Positions 44,745-56,172 of a stretch of DNA of 64,000 bases are shown piece after piece. Positions within the stretch are counted from its first letter, which is position 1, and every line of letters begins with the position of its first letter. The DNA is taken from the NCBI GenBank assembly GCA_027257055.1, contig JAPVLO010000056.1:3038001-3102000 (forward strand). The letters run 5' to 3'. Source of the DNA: Cephalopachus bancanus (lineage: Eukaryota > Chordata > Mammalia > Primates > Tarsiidae). The translations under genes and the position numbers were made by a program. The notes under the pieces were generated by a model, which worked only from the letters and a program-made list of their open reading frames with translations, made no database searches and was not told the origin of the DNA.

Positions 44745-45114
44745 ATATGTTTTTTATATATGTGTTCTATATTGATTTGTATGCTCTGGATACCAACCCT
44801 TTTGCAGTTATATATGTTGCAAATATTTTTTTCTAGTGTAAAGATTGTCTTTTTACTTTGCTTATAGTAACATATTAACATTTTACATTTAATTGCAATA
44901 AAATATATTAGTATTTCCCTTTAAGGTGGGTGCTTTTTTGATTTATTCAATAAATTCTTTCCTGGGTCATAAAGATCCACCTGGGTCATAAAGATCTATG
45001 TATGGACCTATAGTTGAGTCTAAAAGTTTTAGTTATGCCTTTCACATTTAATTCACCTGGAATTGATATTCTTTATATGATAATATGATCAGAATTAAGT
45101 AATTTCTTAATATA

Positions 45115-46126
45115 CAGAGGATGTCAAAAATGTATACATATTTTAAGAAAGGAAAACATAGTATTAAAATTGTAATACTCAATATATACTGATAACAAAA
45201 GATGAGTACCAGTCACGTTTGACTTCTGCAATTACAAGAGGTGTCCAAAGTGGTGACCAGCAGTGTCCAGACACATTATGGAAGACTACTCCTTGAGCAA
45301 TGGGCAATGTTGACCAAAGTGTCCATTTATATTGCTGCTCATGTCAACTTCTCCCCAAAGTATCGCCATTGTAGCCAGTTTTCTACAATTCATCACATCC
45401 TTTAAGGTTCCCCGTAAGTAGAAGTCAAGGAGTGGTAAGTCAGGAGAACATGGGGATATGTAGTATAACTGTTTCATTCAACTTAAACTGTGCTTCATCA
45501 AACCACAGCATTTCCCCCACAAACTTCTCATCCTCTTGTACCATATTTTAGAACCACTTACAATATTGTACCCTTTGATCAGGGTCATCTTCATTCAGTG
45601 CATGTAATAATCTTGCGAAGAAAACTTTTCATTTCTCTGTTTAAGAATGTGTTCTATGCTTGTTCTGCTAACTCCTGTCTTGAGTGCACATTGTTTGGTA
45701 GACTTCTATGGTGAGAGTGCAAACTGTTACAACACCATAGCAGAAATAGCAGGACTTGTTGCTGTGTGAGGCCTCCTGGATCTTCCTTTGTGTACATCAC
45801 ACACAATACTATGCATCTCAAACTTGTCACAAATGCATGCAAATATTGGAGGCTCTGTTACACACTCATGCCTCCATTGTCACTGCACTTCCACAACATT
45901 CTCGAATTTCAAATTCCACTTAAAAATGATCTTGTACTCCTAAAATGACAACCATGTTTCTGCCATTTCTTTGACTGTCTTGCATGTCACATGGTGATGC
46001 TAGCATTCATTTGATTAATGCCATCTTTTGTGTACACATTGCTACTGTAATTCAATTCAACTTCAAAAGGTAAAATACATAGATAACATCTCTTAAAATG
46101 TGTATACATTTTTTTGGCACCACCAA
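45115..46126 (-). mobile_element. Second mariner/Tc1-superfamily element, different family
   Basis: Terminal inverted repeats: GTCAAAAATGTATACATATT at the left pairs with the complement of TGTATACATTTTTTTGGCAC at the right. TA flanks both sides (45113-45114, 46127-46128). On the minus strand, transposase pieces are visible: a DEAQFKLN segment (first Asp region, about 45.5 kb) and SPDLPLLDFYLRG (third Asp region, about 45.4 kb) lie only about 20 codons apart, so the middle of the catalytic domain is deleted. Frames are broken by shifts. Its ends differ from those of the 42.7-kb element. Confidence 0.88.
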
Positions 46127-46339
46127 TAAATATGCATTGTCCTGGTACCATTTATTTCTTAGTCCATTATTTCTACATTGTTTTGTGATGTATCTGTAAT
46201 ATACAAAGTTTTCAATCTACATAGTCTATTTTGGGGGCTTTACATTTTGTCCTACTGAACTAGTTCTCTATCTTTGTGCAAATGTTCATATTATCTTAAT
46301 TACTATAATTTTATCCTAAATTTTCATAATGGGTTACTC

Positions 46340-46590
46340 ATATTCATCCATTTATCCTTTCATCCACCTATTCATCATTATTTATTCATAAATATTTGTT
46401 GAGAGTATAACTGTGACTAATTTGAACACTAGGAATTTATTAAGCTGATATTCCTGTCTTCATGGAGCTTACATTTCAGGGCCCAGAGACAGACATTAAA
46501 CAAATAGGTAATTAAATAGGGAGTATGTCAGATAGTGATAAATACTGTAAAGAAACATGAAGCTGGAAAAGGGGATCCATCACATTAGTG
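46340..46590 (-). mobile_element. L2 3' end
   Basis: 'TATTCATAAATATTTGTTGA', 'CTTCATGGAGCTTACATTTC', 'AGATAGTGATAAATACTG'. Confidence 0.85.
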
Positions 46591-46796
46591 CAGATATACT
46601 ACACAAGTCAAAAATCCGATGGGACAAAAATTAACTTTTTCTCAATAAATGCTAGATATTTAGAGTTTGGAAAAGATAGAAAATGCTCATGCTTAAAATC
46701 TGGCAATAGTTTACAACTTTTGGTAAAGAATCTCTGTCCCTGAGAGGGTTAAAAATGCCACCTGTCCTTCCCAGACTCTGGCTATACAGGGAGATT

Positions 46797-47110
46797 TATT
46801 TGCAGTGGTCTCAATGTTTGTGCCCCCCCTCCAGATTTACATATTGAAATCTTAACCCTTAATGTGATGGTTTTAGAAGCTGAAACCTTTGGGAGGTGAT
46901 TAAGTCATGAGGGTGAGCAGCCATCATGAATAAAATTAGTACCTCTATAAAAGGTACTCCAGAGAGCTCTCTTGGTTTCTCTCAGCCTTGGGAAACTACA
47001 CTGGGAAGGCAACTGCCGCCACCCAGAAGACGGCTCTCAGCAGTTGTTTATGCTTCCTATCTGTGATAATTCATTTTAGCTGCTCAAATTGCCCAAGACA
47101 CTATTCTAGT
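46797..47110 (+). mobile_element. MLT1 LTR (ERVL-MaLR)
   Basis: 'GGTCTCAATGTTTGTGCCC', 'CCCTTAATGTGATGGTTTTA', 'GGGAGGTGATTAAGTCATG', 'TAAAAGGTACTCCAGAGAGC'. The 3' side is diverged. Confidence 0.8.
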
Positions 47111-47114
47111 CACC

Positions 47115-47485
47115 TAGAAGGAAAGGTCTGAGCACATAAGCTTTCAATCCGGTCCTTTATATGTCTTACTCATGACATAGGTTTGGACCACAATAAGACT
47201 GCAGCTTATTAGAGAGTCTGGAAGCCTAGACTAGTGTCTGCTTCTGAGAACCTGGGAATAAGCCTAGAGCTCTCAAGTATAGTGCCCCCCAAACACAGAA
47301 GTTTTATAAGATGTCTGTGCATATTACACAGTTAAAATTTAATATGCATTATTTTTGCTATCTTTCTAATCATAGAGTAAAAAAGTCAATGAACAGTTGC
47401 TTTTTAAAGTTCATGTGTTTGTCTTACCTCAGTGTTTTTCATCTTTGGTGGTTTTTACCACTACTCTGTATCAGAATTTAGTATA
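47115..47485. other. Unique sequence
   Basis: No feature was recognised. Confidence 0.35.
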
Positions 47486-47489
47486 TTTC

Positions 47490-47660
47490 CTTATTAACAC
47501 AGAGAGCTCTGAGTGATTCTGGAAAAGTTATTTCCTCTTTCTAAGCTTTTTAAAACTTCCTTGCTTTAAAATGGGAGAATATGTAATTTCAAACTTGTTG
47601 TGACACTAAGGACTATATTGAAAGGCCTTAGTATAGTGACTTGTGTGGGGTGAACATGAA
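47490..47660 (+). mobile_element. MIR SINE
   Basis: 'CTGGAAAAGTTATTTCCTC' and 'CCTTGCTTTAAAATGGGAG' fit the MIR 3' half. Confidence 0.6.
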
Positions 47661-47699
47661 ATAAATGGCGGGCCTTATAATTAGGCTTGTTATACAAAT

Positions 47700-48170
47700 A
47701 ATTCTATGTATTTAGGAACATCTCCACTACTTGCACATGCTCTGGCACCTGGTTGGGTTCAGAACCCCAGTATCTCTGGTGCCTGGTCTTGTCTGAGTCA
47801 TATAAAGGAGTAAGAGCATGAAGTAAGACCACAAGTAAGTCCTGGCCCCAGCACGTTTTCATCACCAACACATGAGGGCTGCCCTTGTCCCAGTGAGAGC
47901 TACCATATATAAACGGCATCAACATGTTAGGGCTAACTCATCTGCAAAGCCCCCGAAACTCTAGAGCCAGTTGGACGAGGGTAACAGAGCCAGCATTGTA
48001 TCTAGGGTTTGCTGATTTGCATAATCCAATCCTAGCAAAGGTGTGAGCAATGAAACCCCTAGAGGAACCAATCACAGCATGGGAGTTCTCCATTGCAGAG
48101 TATGAAGATCCTGAACTTTCATAGCTCCCACTGCAGGGGGCCATTGGTTTCCTCCTTCTTAATGTTCCAG
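47700..48170 (-). promoter_or_regulatory. Promoter- or LTR-like block
   Basis: On the minus strand this stretch holds GTGATTGGTTCC and GGATTGGATT (CCAAT-box like), an octamer-like 'TTATGCAAATCAGC' and a TATA-like 'CCGTTTATATATGG' in that order. It may be a diverged LTR or chance; no family was recognised and the short reverse frames are not protein-like. Confidence 0.3.
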
Positions 48171-48174
48171 TTTC

Positions 48175-48590
48175 TGCCTCGAAGTTCAGAACTTAATTTA
48201 ACAAGAACCCTCAGGCAGTATCTATTCTGCTGTGACAGTTTAGCAGCAGCACAACAATGACAAACTTCATATGTACAAGGCAAGCTGAGGCATTATCCAG
48301 AGTTTAGGATACTGAGGTCTTGCACTTTGACCTCAAATAAATATGTTGATGTATGTAACGTTCGTGAATAAGAAAGTAAGTTTAGTCTAGGGACGTTAAA
48401 TACTGACTGCTTCTTTGCAGTCTTGGATTGGATAGTGTCTGAAATATTAGATAGACTATTGGGTAATTGTATAATAAACATAAATAATTAGACAAGGTTC
48501 TCTCTGGTTGAGTTTTGCTGATTGCATCAAAGATAAAAGATGAATATAATATAGGTCATAGGTCTTGGACCCTCAGTAGCTTTAGTAGAT
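48175..48590. other. Unique sequence
   Basis: No feature was recognised. Confidence 0.35.
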
Positions 48591-48599
48591 GAAGTCACC

Positions 48600-48760
48600 T
48601 ATCATTTATCTAACTATCCATTCATCATTTTTTGCCAACAAATGTTTACTGAACCCCTCTTATATTCCAGACACAATTCCAGGCCCCAGTGATATTCTGG
48701 TGTTAAGGAGGACAGACAAGTAAACAATGACAAGATGAAGATAAGTACTGGCTATTATGA
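48600..48760 (-). mobile_element. L2 3' end
   Basis: 'CCAACAAATGTTTACTGAAC', 'ATATTCCAGACACAATTCC', 'AGGACAGACAAGTAAACAAT'. Confidence 0.8.
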
Positions 48761-48769
48761 GAGCACAGA

Positions 48770-49225
48770 TGGGGCCACCTTGGAAGGAAGTCCTGATACT
48801 TCACTTAAAAGTCACTTTAGAAAAACACCAAACAAAACTTTGACACTATTGCTCTATTTGTTCCAATAACTTTGGGACTTTATATGATTCTCTTATCTCT
48901 TCTACATCTTGTGATATCCCGGTGTCTATTATTTTTATGTTGGTCTCCCTGGACTGCTCCTTGGTTTGTTCTTAGTTTTGATGTACTATGGACCTCTTTG
49001 GCTGTGACTTCCAGCGCTTCTATCCACATAACTTCCCCCATTCTCTGGAAATTCTCATTCTAAGTACTTCAGTTCTGTTCTCTGGGAGGCCCTCTCCCAC
49101 CCAAATTGAAGCCATGTGAAGCAGCCTGTCCAGTGGATCAAATTCTTGGTGAGGCTCCTGGGTGAAAGTTCTTTGGCCTCATGACCTGACATCTCCAGAT
49201 GCCCACTAAAGGCATAAGTCCCCAG
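48770..49225. other. Unique sequence
   Basis: No feature was recognised. Confidence 0.35.
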
Positions 49226-49229
49226 CACA

Positions 49230-49560
49230 AGGCTGCCTGCCATGTGTGTCTGATGGCTGAAATTAAGGGCAGCAGGGCTGAAAGCAGATTTGCTGACACC
49301 ACAGTTAGACAAGCTTGCACCAAGGCTGTAAAACACCCTTGGCGGAGCACACCAGTAAATTGTCCTACTAATTAGTTTATTATTTCATTTGAGAGATCAA
49401 ATACATAAATAAAATTAATAAACCCTGCAAAATAAGTGCAGCACTGGAAATAAAAGTATTTCTCAGGTCATTGCCTTAAACACAGATATTACATGCTAGA
49501 ATAATGTTAACACAAGAAAAACAAATCATGCTGCCTTACAGGCTGGAACATACCACCGGC
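49230..49560. promoter_or_regulatory. Repeat-free block, candidate conserved non-coding element
   Basis: It holds TACTAATTAGTTTATTATTT, several ATAAAATTAATAA words and a GC-richer left side, with no repeat recognised. It is enhancer-like by composition only. Confidence 0.25.
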
Positions 49561-49599
49561 AGCTGGGATTTGAGGAGTAGATGATGAGCTTTGAGATAG

Positions 49600-49790
49600 G
49601 TCAGAAAACATGAATGGCATTCCCTACTCTGTCATTGCTTGTTGTGTGACCTTGAACAAGTCAATTTACTCTCCTACTCCCAACAATGTACTCATTTGCT
49701 CATGAGTAAAATAAGGAGGTTGAACTATTTCTGAGGCTTGATTCAGCTATGAAATTTCAAGGTTATAAGAGTTAAATAAAAATGTTGAAT
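49600..49790 (+). mobile_element. MIR SINE
   Basis: 'GTTGTGTGACCTTGAACAAG', 'GCTCATGAGTAAAATAAGG'. Confidence 0.8.
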
Positions 49791-49924
49791 TATTGTAAAC
49801 TAAAGAGTACACAATAAAAATGAAATGGAATCTGAGAATCCATGATAATATTCCAGTATGGATTTAAGAACTTGGAGAGATTTTAGATAACGTCTAACTC
49901 AATACTCACTTTATAAATGAAAGG

Positions 49925-50110
49925 GAAATGGGAACAGAATTTGCATTTATGGAGAACTTGTTATTTGGTAAGAGTTATGCCAAGGGCTTCCACATATTAA
50001 CCCCAGGAAACAAGCTCAGAGAACAAATAAAGTGTGGTGAAATCCTCACAGAGAGTAGCTAATCTAGGTATTCCACTCTTAGTCAAAGGCTTTTCCACCA
50101 GACTGTGTTT
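49925..50110 (-). mobile_element. MIR SINE
   Basis: 'TTTATGGAGAACTTGTTATT', 'GCCAAGGGCTTCCACATATT', 'AATAAAGTGTGGTGAAATCC'; diverged. Confidence 0.6.
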
Positions 50111-50129
50111 GATCACCCACTCTTTGTTG

Positions 50130-50705
50130 GGATCCCAGGCTTAGGTTACTCAGGGTCTAGTGCTTGCTGGACTCTTGAGACACACCAAGGGCAATGAGCA
50201 CTGGGCTGTGTCCCTTTCATGCACCATTCACACAAGTTCAGATGGCAAAGGAAGTAGTGCAAGTGAGATGGAGGTATTCCCTTAGGTGATTGTTCTCAGG
50301 CATTGAAGGACATGCTGTGTGGTAGATTCTCCCTTCACCCTGAAGCACATTGCCCTGTGGCTGGGAGTGCTGCCCCTCACAGTTTGAAGCTGAGAACCTG
50401 CTTCCGCTGTTGCCCTAAGCTAAAGAGCACCTCATCTCCCAGGAGAACAACCTTTCCCTGGGACATCAGGCCTCCAATAATTGGCAGGAAGAGGGGTGGG
50501 TCTAAAAACCAGCCCTCCTTGCTTCCATTTGGCAAAAGTCTGCAGGACCATCTCAGCTTCAGAGTTTCCCATGGAATTGACTGAGGTCTCTGCTCTGACT
50601 GTATCACTTTTAGCTTCCTCCTCTGACTAATTTTGATGTCTTCACTCCCCCATTAAACCTTCTACATGTGAATGTGTCTCAAAGCCGACTTCCTGGGAAG
50701 GTGGA
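50130..50705 (+). mobile_element. LTR-like element, unknown family
   Basis: It ends with a polyadenylation-like 'CCCCATTAAACCTTCTAC' and 'CTCAAAGCCGACTTCCTGGG', an LTR-like 3' layout. Part of it (50234-50330) aligns with 52105-52198, so it is a dispersed repeat. No viral coding sequence is present. Confidence 0.5.
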
Positions 50706-50984
50706 CTTGCAATGCTGTGAAACCTTCAAAAGCTAAAATATAAACAATTCAACTTGGGTAAAGAAATGGTAGAAAACAATGGTGCATATACAGAGAATAG
50801 GAAACTTGGAAACAAATCATTCCTCACGATGAGAGTTTTAGCCTTGGCTGGATAGTCTGGGCAAAAAAAAAAAATCAGGTGCTGGTAAATAAATTTTCTC
50901 ACTCAGTCTAAAACTGTCCCTTGTTAGGGGATATGGAGTCCTGAGGGATCAGTTAAAGCAGGGAGGCAGGTTGTTACAGTGGCA

Positions 50985-51190
50985 GCTGGGAGGCTAGAGT
51001 GGGAAGGATGGGAGCTCTGGCGCCAGATGGAGCTGCAGTCACAGGTCGGTTGTGCAATCTTGATCATGGTACTGAATCTCACTAGCCTCACTGTCCTTAA
51101 CTATAAAATGGAGATGATTCCTATCTTGCACGGCCATTGTGACCCTCTACTACATGCCTTGACAACAGATACAGTGACTCTTTCTCTATA
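50985..51190 (+). mobile_element. MIR SINE
   Basis: 'GTTGTGCAATCTTGATCATG', 'CTGTCCTTAACTATAAAATG', 'GAGATGATTCCTATCTTGC'. Confidence 0.75.
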
Positions 51191-51310
51191 ATTATCCCCA
51201 GAGATAAAACGCTGCAACATTATTTCACCGAAGAGGTCTTTGAATCTTTCGTGCAGCCCTTAGTTTGTCTTGGAACTCATTATAGTATACAGTATACAGA
51301 AGACAGTATA

Positions 51311-51625
51311 CAGTTGTGTCTCAGTATCTGCAAGGGATTGATTCTAGGAGTCCCCATATTAAAATCTATGGATGCTCATTTGCCTATATAAAATGGAGTA
51401 GTATTTGCCTGTCACCTATACACATACTCTTGTATACTTTAAATCATCTCTAGATTATTTATAATACCTAATATAATATAAACACTGTGAAAATAGTTGT
51501 TATATTTTAAAATTTGTATTATTTTTAATGTTGTATTTTTAAGTTGTTTTTTAAAAAATATTTTTGATCTTAGTTGGTGGAACCTGCAGATGCAAAACTC
51601 ACAGATGTGGGTCTCAGGGGCTTCT
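51311..51625 (+). mobile_element. Tigger/MER2-like DNA transposon (TcMar)
   Basis: 'CTCAGTATCTGCAAGGGATT' at the left, 'TAAATCATCTCTAGATTATT' in the middle, 'GTTGGTGGAACCTGCAGATG' at the right match the MER2/Tigger2 layout. A sister copy lies at 61.2 kb. Confidence 0.85.
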
Positions 51626-51639
51626 GGTTGAGGATATGA

Positions 51640-52095
51640 AAGAAAGAAAAAGTCCTGATGAGTTTTGGCCTCAGGAATAGAAGGAATGTTGGGACTTGAG
51701 AGTGACTGTAAAAATGAAATATTCTGATGTTTGGAGAATATCTAGCCTTTCAACAATCATAGTCCAATACCTCAACTACCAGAAAGAAATCAGACAGATA
51801 CCTGACTGCTCAGGGTTTCAAAGTCCTCTCCCCTTTCTCTACTTTTTTAAGTAAAGAGAAACAGATACATCAGCTAAAAACGCTAGGTCTAGAAAGTGTC
51901 ATATCACTCATTCGTTTGGCACCCAAACATGTAGGGCAAGGAGACAATCAGTCTTAGAATGATGTAGGAAGTATTACAGAGGCACAATGAAAGGAATATT
52001 TAGCATCAGGTAGCAAACCTGGGTAGAGAGACAGAGATGACTGTCTCTCAAGGAAGTATCACTTGAGCTCTTCTAGGCTCCTAGATGAGAAAGAG
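51640..52095. other. Unique sequence
   Basis: No feature was recognised. Confidence 0.35.
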
Positions 52096-52099
52096 ACTA

Positions 52100-52200
52100 G
52101 CACAGTCCAGATGGGCAAGGGAATGGTGCCGAACAGATGGAGAGACCCGCTCAGGTGATTGCCTCCAGCCGTCAAAGGACATGGTATGTACAGATTATCT
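52100..52200 (+). mobile_element. LTR-like fragment related to 50.2 kb
   Basis: It aligns with 50234-50330 (shared GTCCAGATGG/GTTCAGATGG, CAGGTGATTG/TAGGTGATTG, AAGGACATG) at roughly 70 % by eye. Confidence 0.55.
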
Positions 52201-52379
52201 ATGGGCAATGCAACAGCTTGGGGGAAAATCGTGTGATATTAATTTTTTACTACGGTATTGACATTCTAAATTATTCCTATTTTTCCTCTGCCATTATTTC
52301 AACATCATTTTGCATTGGCACTACCATGCTTGATATTAAACTCATCCCTCCTAAGCATTTGAATAAAATATCACTTTTA

Positions 52380-52495
52380 TCTTAAAGGTGGGCAAATATA
52401 AGCTCAGAGGGAAGAAGAGATTCATCCAAAGTTATACCTCCATAAGATGGGACTCAAAATACTTCTGACCTCAGATCATCAATTTTTTTCTACTA
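52380..52495 (-). mobile_element. MIR SINE fragment
   Basis: 'AAATATAAGCTCAGAGGGAA', 'GATGGGACTCAAAATACTTC'. Confidence 0.55.
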
Positions 52496-52499
52496 AACA

Positions 52500-52980
52500 T
52501 CAGTAAGCTGAACAAGTATGACATGATTCTTTTTGTATCTCATGACACTGTTCAATACTCAGCTTTGCTAATGACAAGACTTAAGTTATCTATGGTAATG
52601 GGAGACTTTTTCTAACATATTGTCTTTTAAAAAATACAGTCCATTGTTCAATGTTGAATAACAGGCATATTAAGATATATCTCAGGCTATATAAACAACC
52701 ACTACTGGGATCTATATTGTTTTATAGTACACATGTGATTAATCCTTATTAATATTAAATTCTTCTCTGGTGGGATGCAATGTACAATTGTTAAATGACC
52801 TGATAAAAATAAACAGGAATGGAGAGAGACCAAATTATTCTATAACTAAAACTTGGGTTCAGTTCTGAAAGCTTAATTGTTACTATAAATGTAAATGCAA
52901 GTGAAAGTTTACAGGATGGGGTGGGTATAGGAGCAAAATTCTTGAAATCTTAGAGTCCATAAGGAGGCAATACGGAGATA
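52500..52980. other. Unique AT-rich sequence
   Basis: No feature was recognised. Confidence 0.35.
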
Positions 52981-52984
52981 AAAA

Positions 52985-53190
52985 CTGAACTCTTTTAACA
53001 TGAGATAGATTTCAGTTTGCAACTTTACTGCTGTGTGGCTGAGAACAAGCTTCTCAACTCTTCTGAAGCTCAGTTTCCTCTTCTGCAAAATAAGGCTATT
53101 CTGGGATTAACTGAAAGAAGAGAGGTTGGCAAGAGTTTGGTGCATGTAAGCATTTGGTAGACACATTATTAGTTCTCTGAGCCACTATCT
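52985..53190 (+). mobile_element. MIR SINE
   Basis: 'TGCTGTGTGGCTGAGAACAA', 'GCTCAGTTTCCTCTTCTGC'. Confidence 0.8.
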
Positions 53191-53194
53191 CCAC

Positions 53195-53585
53195 ATCTTT
53201 AGCTGATCAGGAAAATATTGCTTTGTGGGAGCAAAGACAAATTGATGTAGATGAAGCAAATAATTGATTTTTTAAAACTCAATCTGATCTAGTACATTTG
53301 AAAATGAAGTCATATGAATGTATCAAATAGCACCTAGATTTGTAAATTGGGAGCTATCATCTCTAGAAATTTGGATTCTTGGCACATTGTATATTTATTT
53401 ACTTTTCTTCTCCAACACATGCATGCTAGGTAGATTGCTCCTTTTAAAATATTTCAAGTACTATGTAAATATTTACAACTTTAAGTCAAAATCCACCCAA
53501 TTCCATAAACTTAAGACACAGGTGTAAAGGGCAATTTGGTCATATATAACAAAAATCCCCAAATTTGGTTAAACCTATTACCCAC
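53195..53585. other. Unique sequence
   Basis: No feature was recognised. Confidence 0.35.
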
Positions 53586-53589
53586 TTTA

Positions 53590-54300
53590 AGGAAAATTCA
53601 TCATAAGTAAATAATTATGGATGTGCTCAAAGATACATCCATAAAGATGGCTATACATCTTTATCATAGTAAATGTTATAAATAAAGAAATTCAACAACA
53701 GTTGTCTGGAAAAAGACTTTTTTATCTATCTATTATAAAGCCATTAAAATGATATTGAAGAAGAGTATTTAATATCATTTAAATATTTTCTTAGCTTTTT
53801 AAGCTGAAAAAATAGGACAGTAGACTGTATCATATAAGCCTACTTTTGTGAAAAGTACTTAACTGGTCGGGTTCAGTGGCTCAGCCTGTAATCACAGTAC
53901 TTTGGGAGGCCGAGGCGAGTGGATTGTCTGAGCCCGCAGGTTCGAGACCAGCCCAGGCAGTTGGCGAGACCTCATCTCTACAATAAATCAAAAATTAGCT
54001 GGGAATGGTAGTGCATGTCTGTAGTTCTGGCTACTTGGAAGGCTGAGGCGGAAGGATCACTGGAGCCCAGCAGGATGACACTGGGGTGGCCATGAGAGTG
54101 TCACTGCACTCCAGCCTGGGTGATGGAGTGAGACTCCAACTCAAAGAAAAGCAAAGAAAAGTACTTAAGTAAGAAAAAGATGAAAAATAATATATCAGAT
54201 GTTATAAATGTTTAATACTGAATAATAAGAGTGGAATAATTTTATTTTCTTATTTTTGCTTACTTGTATTTTCTAAAATTTCTACCATAAATATTCATTA
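53590..54300 (+). mobile_element. HAL1/L1M-like remnant split by an Alu
   Basis: 'AAAGCCATTAAAATGATATT' before the Alu, and 'CTTGTATTTTCTAAAATTTC' with 'TACCATAAATATTCATTATT' after it, are the 3' end of an old L1-type element. Confidence 0.65.
53863..54155 (+). mobile_element. Alu SINE inside the L1M remnant
   Basis: Forward Alu flanked by GAAAAGTACTTAA at 53850-53862 and 54156-54168. Confidence 0.97.
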
Positions 54301-54309
54301 TTACTTTGG

Positions 54310-54690
54310 AGGCTACTGACTCTCTTAAATTTTATATAAAAACACATGCCATAAACAACATGAAAACAAACAACATTCTGGAAAAGTATATTCATAGACA
54401 AATACTTGTTTGTTGACAAATGCATTGTTTTTGTACTATAAAAAGTTAAGCAAACTGATGAGAAAAATATTTTGATATCTCAGTAGATAATAGATAAATA
54501 AATAAATAATATAATATGTAATATAATAAATAAACATCCATGTAGAAATAGTCAAGTTTAGAAACAATCATATATATGAAAATTAATAAAATGTGGTGGC
54601 TTTTCTTAACCTATCAAATGAGCATAATTTAAATGAAAGGGGAAAACTAGTTAATACTCAATGCTAGTAGGGACAGAAATAGGTTTTTGC
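54310..54690. other. AT-rich sequence
   Basis: It contains an AATA-rich stretch near 54495-54535. No other feature. Confidence 0.35.
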
Positions 54691-54699
54691 AGATGTTAA

Positions 54700-54990
54700 A
54701 GGTAGAAGTTTAAAATAATGTATTTTTATAAAATACATAAGCAATATTTTTATTGGCTATTTTACTTCTGAGAAATTTTGAGTAAAGAAATCTCTAAATA
54801 TAGAATCTATATTATGAACAAAAATGTTCAATGTAGCATTATTTATGACAGGATTATTGGAAACAACTTAAATGCCTATTTGTAGAAGAGACATTTTCAC
54901 TGCAGAATAGTATGTAGGATGTTATATAGTAAAATAAAATGTGTATCTTTTAAGTGAAAAGCATGACTTACCAAATATATATGTGCATAT
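54700..54990 (+). mobile_element. HAL1/L1M-like remnant
   Basis: 'CAATGTAGCATTATTTATGA', 'CTTAAATGCCTATTTGTAG', 'GCAGAATAGTATGTAGGATG'. Confidence 0.7.
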
Positions 54991-55121
54991 CAAACATCCC
55001 CCCCACACACATACACACATTCACACAATAAGAATAGACAGCAAAGAAATACACAAAAAATTTTTAAAGGTGTTATAGATGTGTTGTAGAATTGATTTTT
55101 TTCTTCTTTCTTTTTTTTAGG

Positions 55122-55148
55122 GGTGTGTGTGTGTGTGTGTGTGTGTGT
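55122..55148. repeat. (GT)n microsatellite
   Basis: About 13 GT units, with a shorter run at about 55160-55171. Confidence 0.9.
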
Positions 55149-55179
55149 TTCTGAGTACATGTGTGTGTGTTTCAAATTT

Positions 55180-55785
55180 CCTTTTGTGAGCATGGATAAG
55201 TTTTTCAATGTGGAGACCCCTTTTATGAAATTAAAAAATAGAACCGTTTTTTATATTATCGTGCCTTTAGGACCATCTAGAGAAGTCTTGTCTTGAACAT
55301 AGAGATAGCTAGAGGAATATTTGCCCATTTAACTGTCTATGTTGAGAAAGTTGCTAGAGGAAAAACATAGCAATAGAAGTTAAAGGTAGTTTGCAATCAA
55401 TTTAAAGTCTGGTAGGTATCTTAAATCAGTTTTATGAGAAGCATATTCAGCTGCAGAAAACCATGAAAGAAAATAGGAAGATAAATGATATTTCTTTTAT
55501 CTTTTAAATGTGTGCTTAGGGAAAACAGGAGGTGACCATAATGAACAGAAAATGCATTGGAATAGAATATAAAAGCAGGCACACACATATAATTAACCAG
55601 TGTTCTTCCTTCAACTAATTTGGATTTGTAAAACAAACTGGGGTCATATATATGTGGCCAGCAAGGTTGGACCTAGCAACTGAGCTTCCTAAAAAATAGA
55701 CTTTAGCTTGGATGCTTGTTTCTTGAACAAGAGATGCTGAGGGAGATGAGCAGGTTGGTCAGTGATACTTACAAAATGTTTGTAC
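55180..55785. other. Unique sequence
   Basis: No feature was recognised. Confidence 0.35.
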
Positions 55786-56110
55786 AACCAGTAGTCATTA
55801 ATTCTATCTCCCCATGTCAAAAAATGTCAACCTCATTTCACAGGTTACTCAGGCCAAAAAATTTGGAGTCATCTTTGACACTTCTCTGTCTCTCTTTTCC
55901 CCCCAAATCCCATTTCTAATCCATCAGCATATCGTATTGGCTCTACCTTGTAAGTATATTCAGAGTCCAACCATTTTCCCCAATTTCTCCTGCAGCAACT
56001 CTATTCTGAATTACCACCATCTTTTACTTTGATTATTGCAGCAGTATGCTTAGAAGTTTTCTACAACTTTCTATTATCCTTCTTCATTGTATTCTCAACA
56101 AAGCAGCTAC

Positions 56111-56114
<4 letters not shown>

Positions 56115-56170
<56 letters not shown>
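56115..56170. repeat. (GT)n microsatellite at the tail of an insert
   Basis: Nearly 28 uninterrupted GT units, directly abutting the R-like insert where its T-rich (poly-A complement) tail would be. Confidence 0.95.

Positions 56171-56172
<2 letters not shown>

Larger units (their letters stand above)
43925..46335 (-). mobile_element. Old L1 (L1M class), split by an Alu and a second mariner
   Basis: Antisense L1 runs through three pieces: 43925-44465 ('GCATTTCTCTAATTACTAG'), 44745-45114 ('GGATACCAACCCTTTTGCAG', 'GCCTTTCACATTTAATTCAC') and 46127-46335 ('GTCCTGGTACCATTTATTTC', 'TTAATTACTATAATTTTATC'). The pieces join in consensus order, so the Alu and mariner came later. A 19-bp tandem duplication lies at 44961-44998. 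The ORF is destroyed. Confidence 0.85.
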
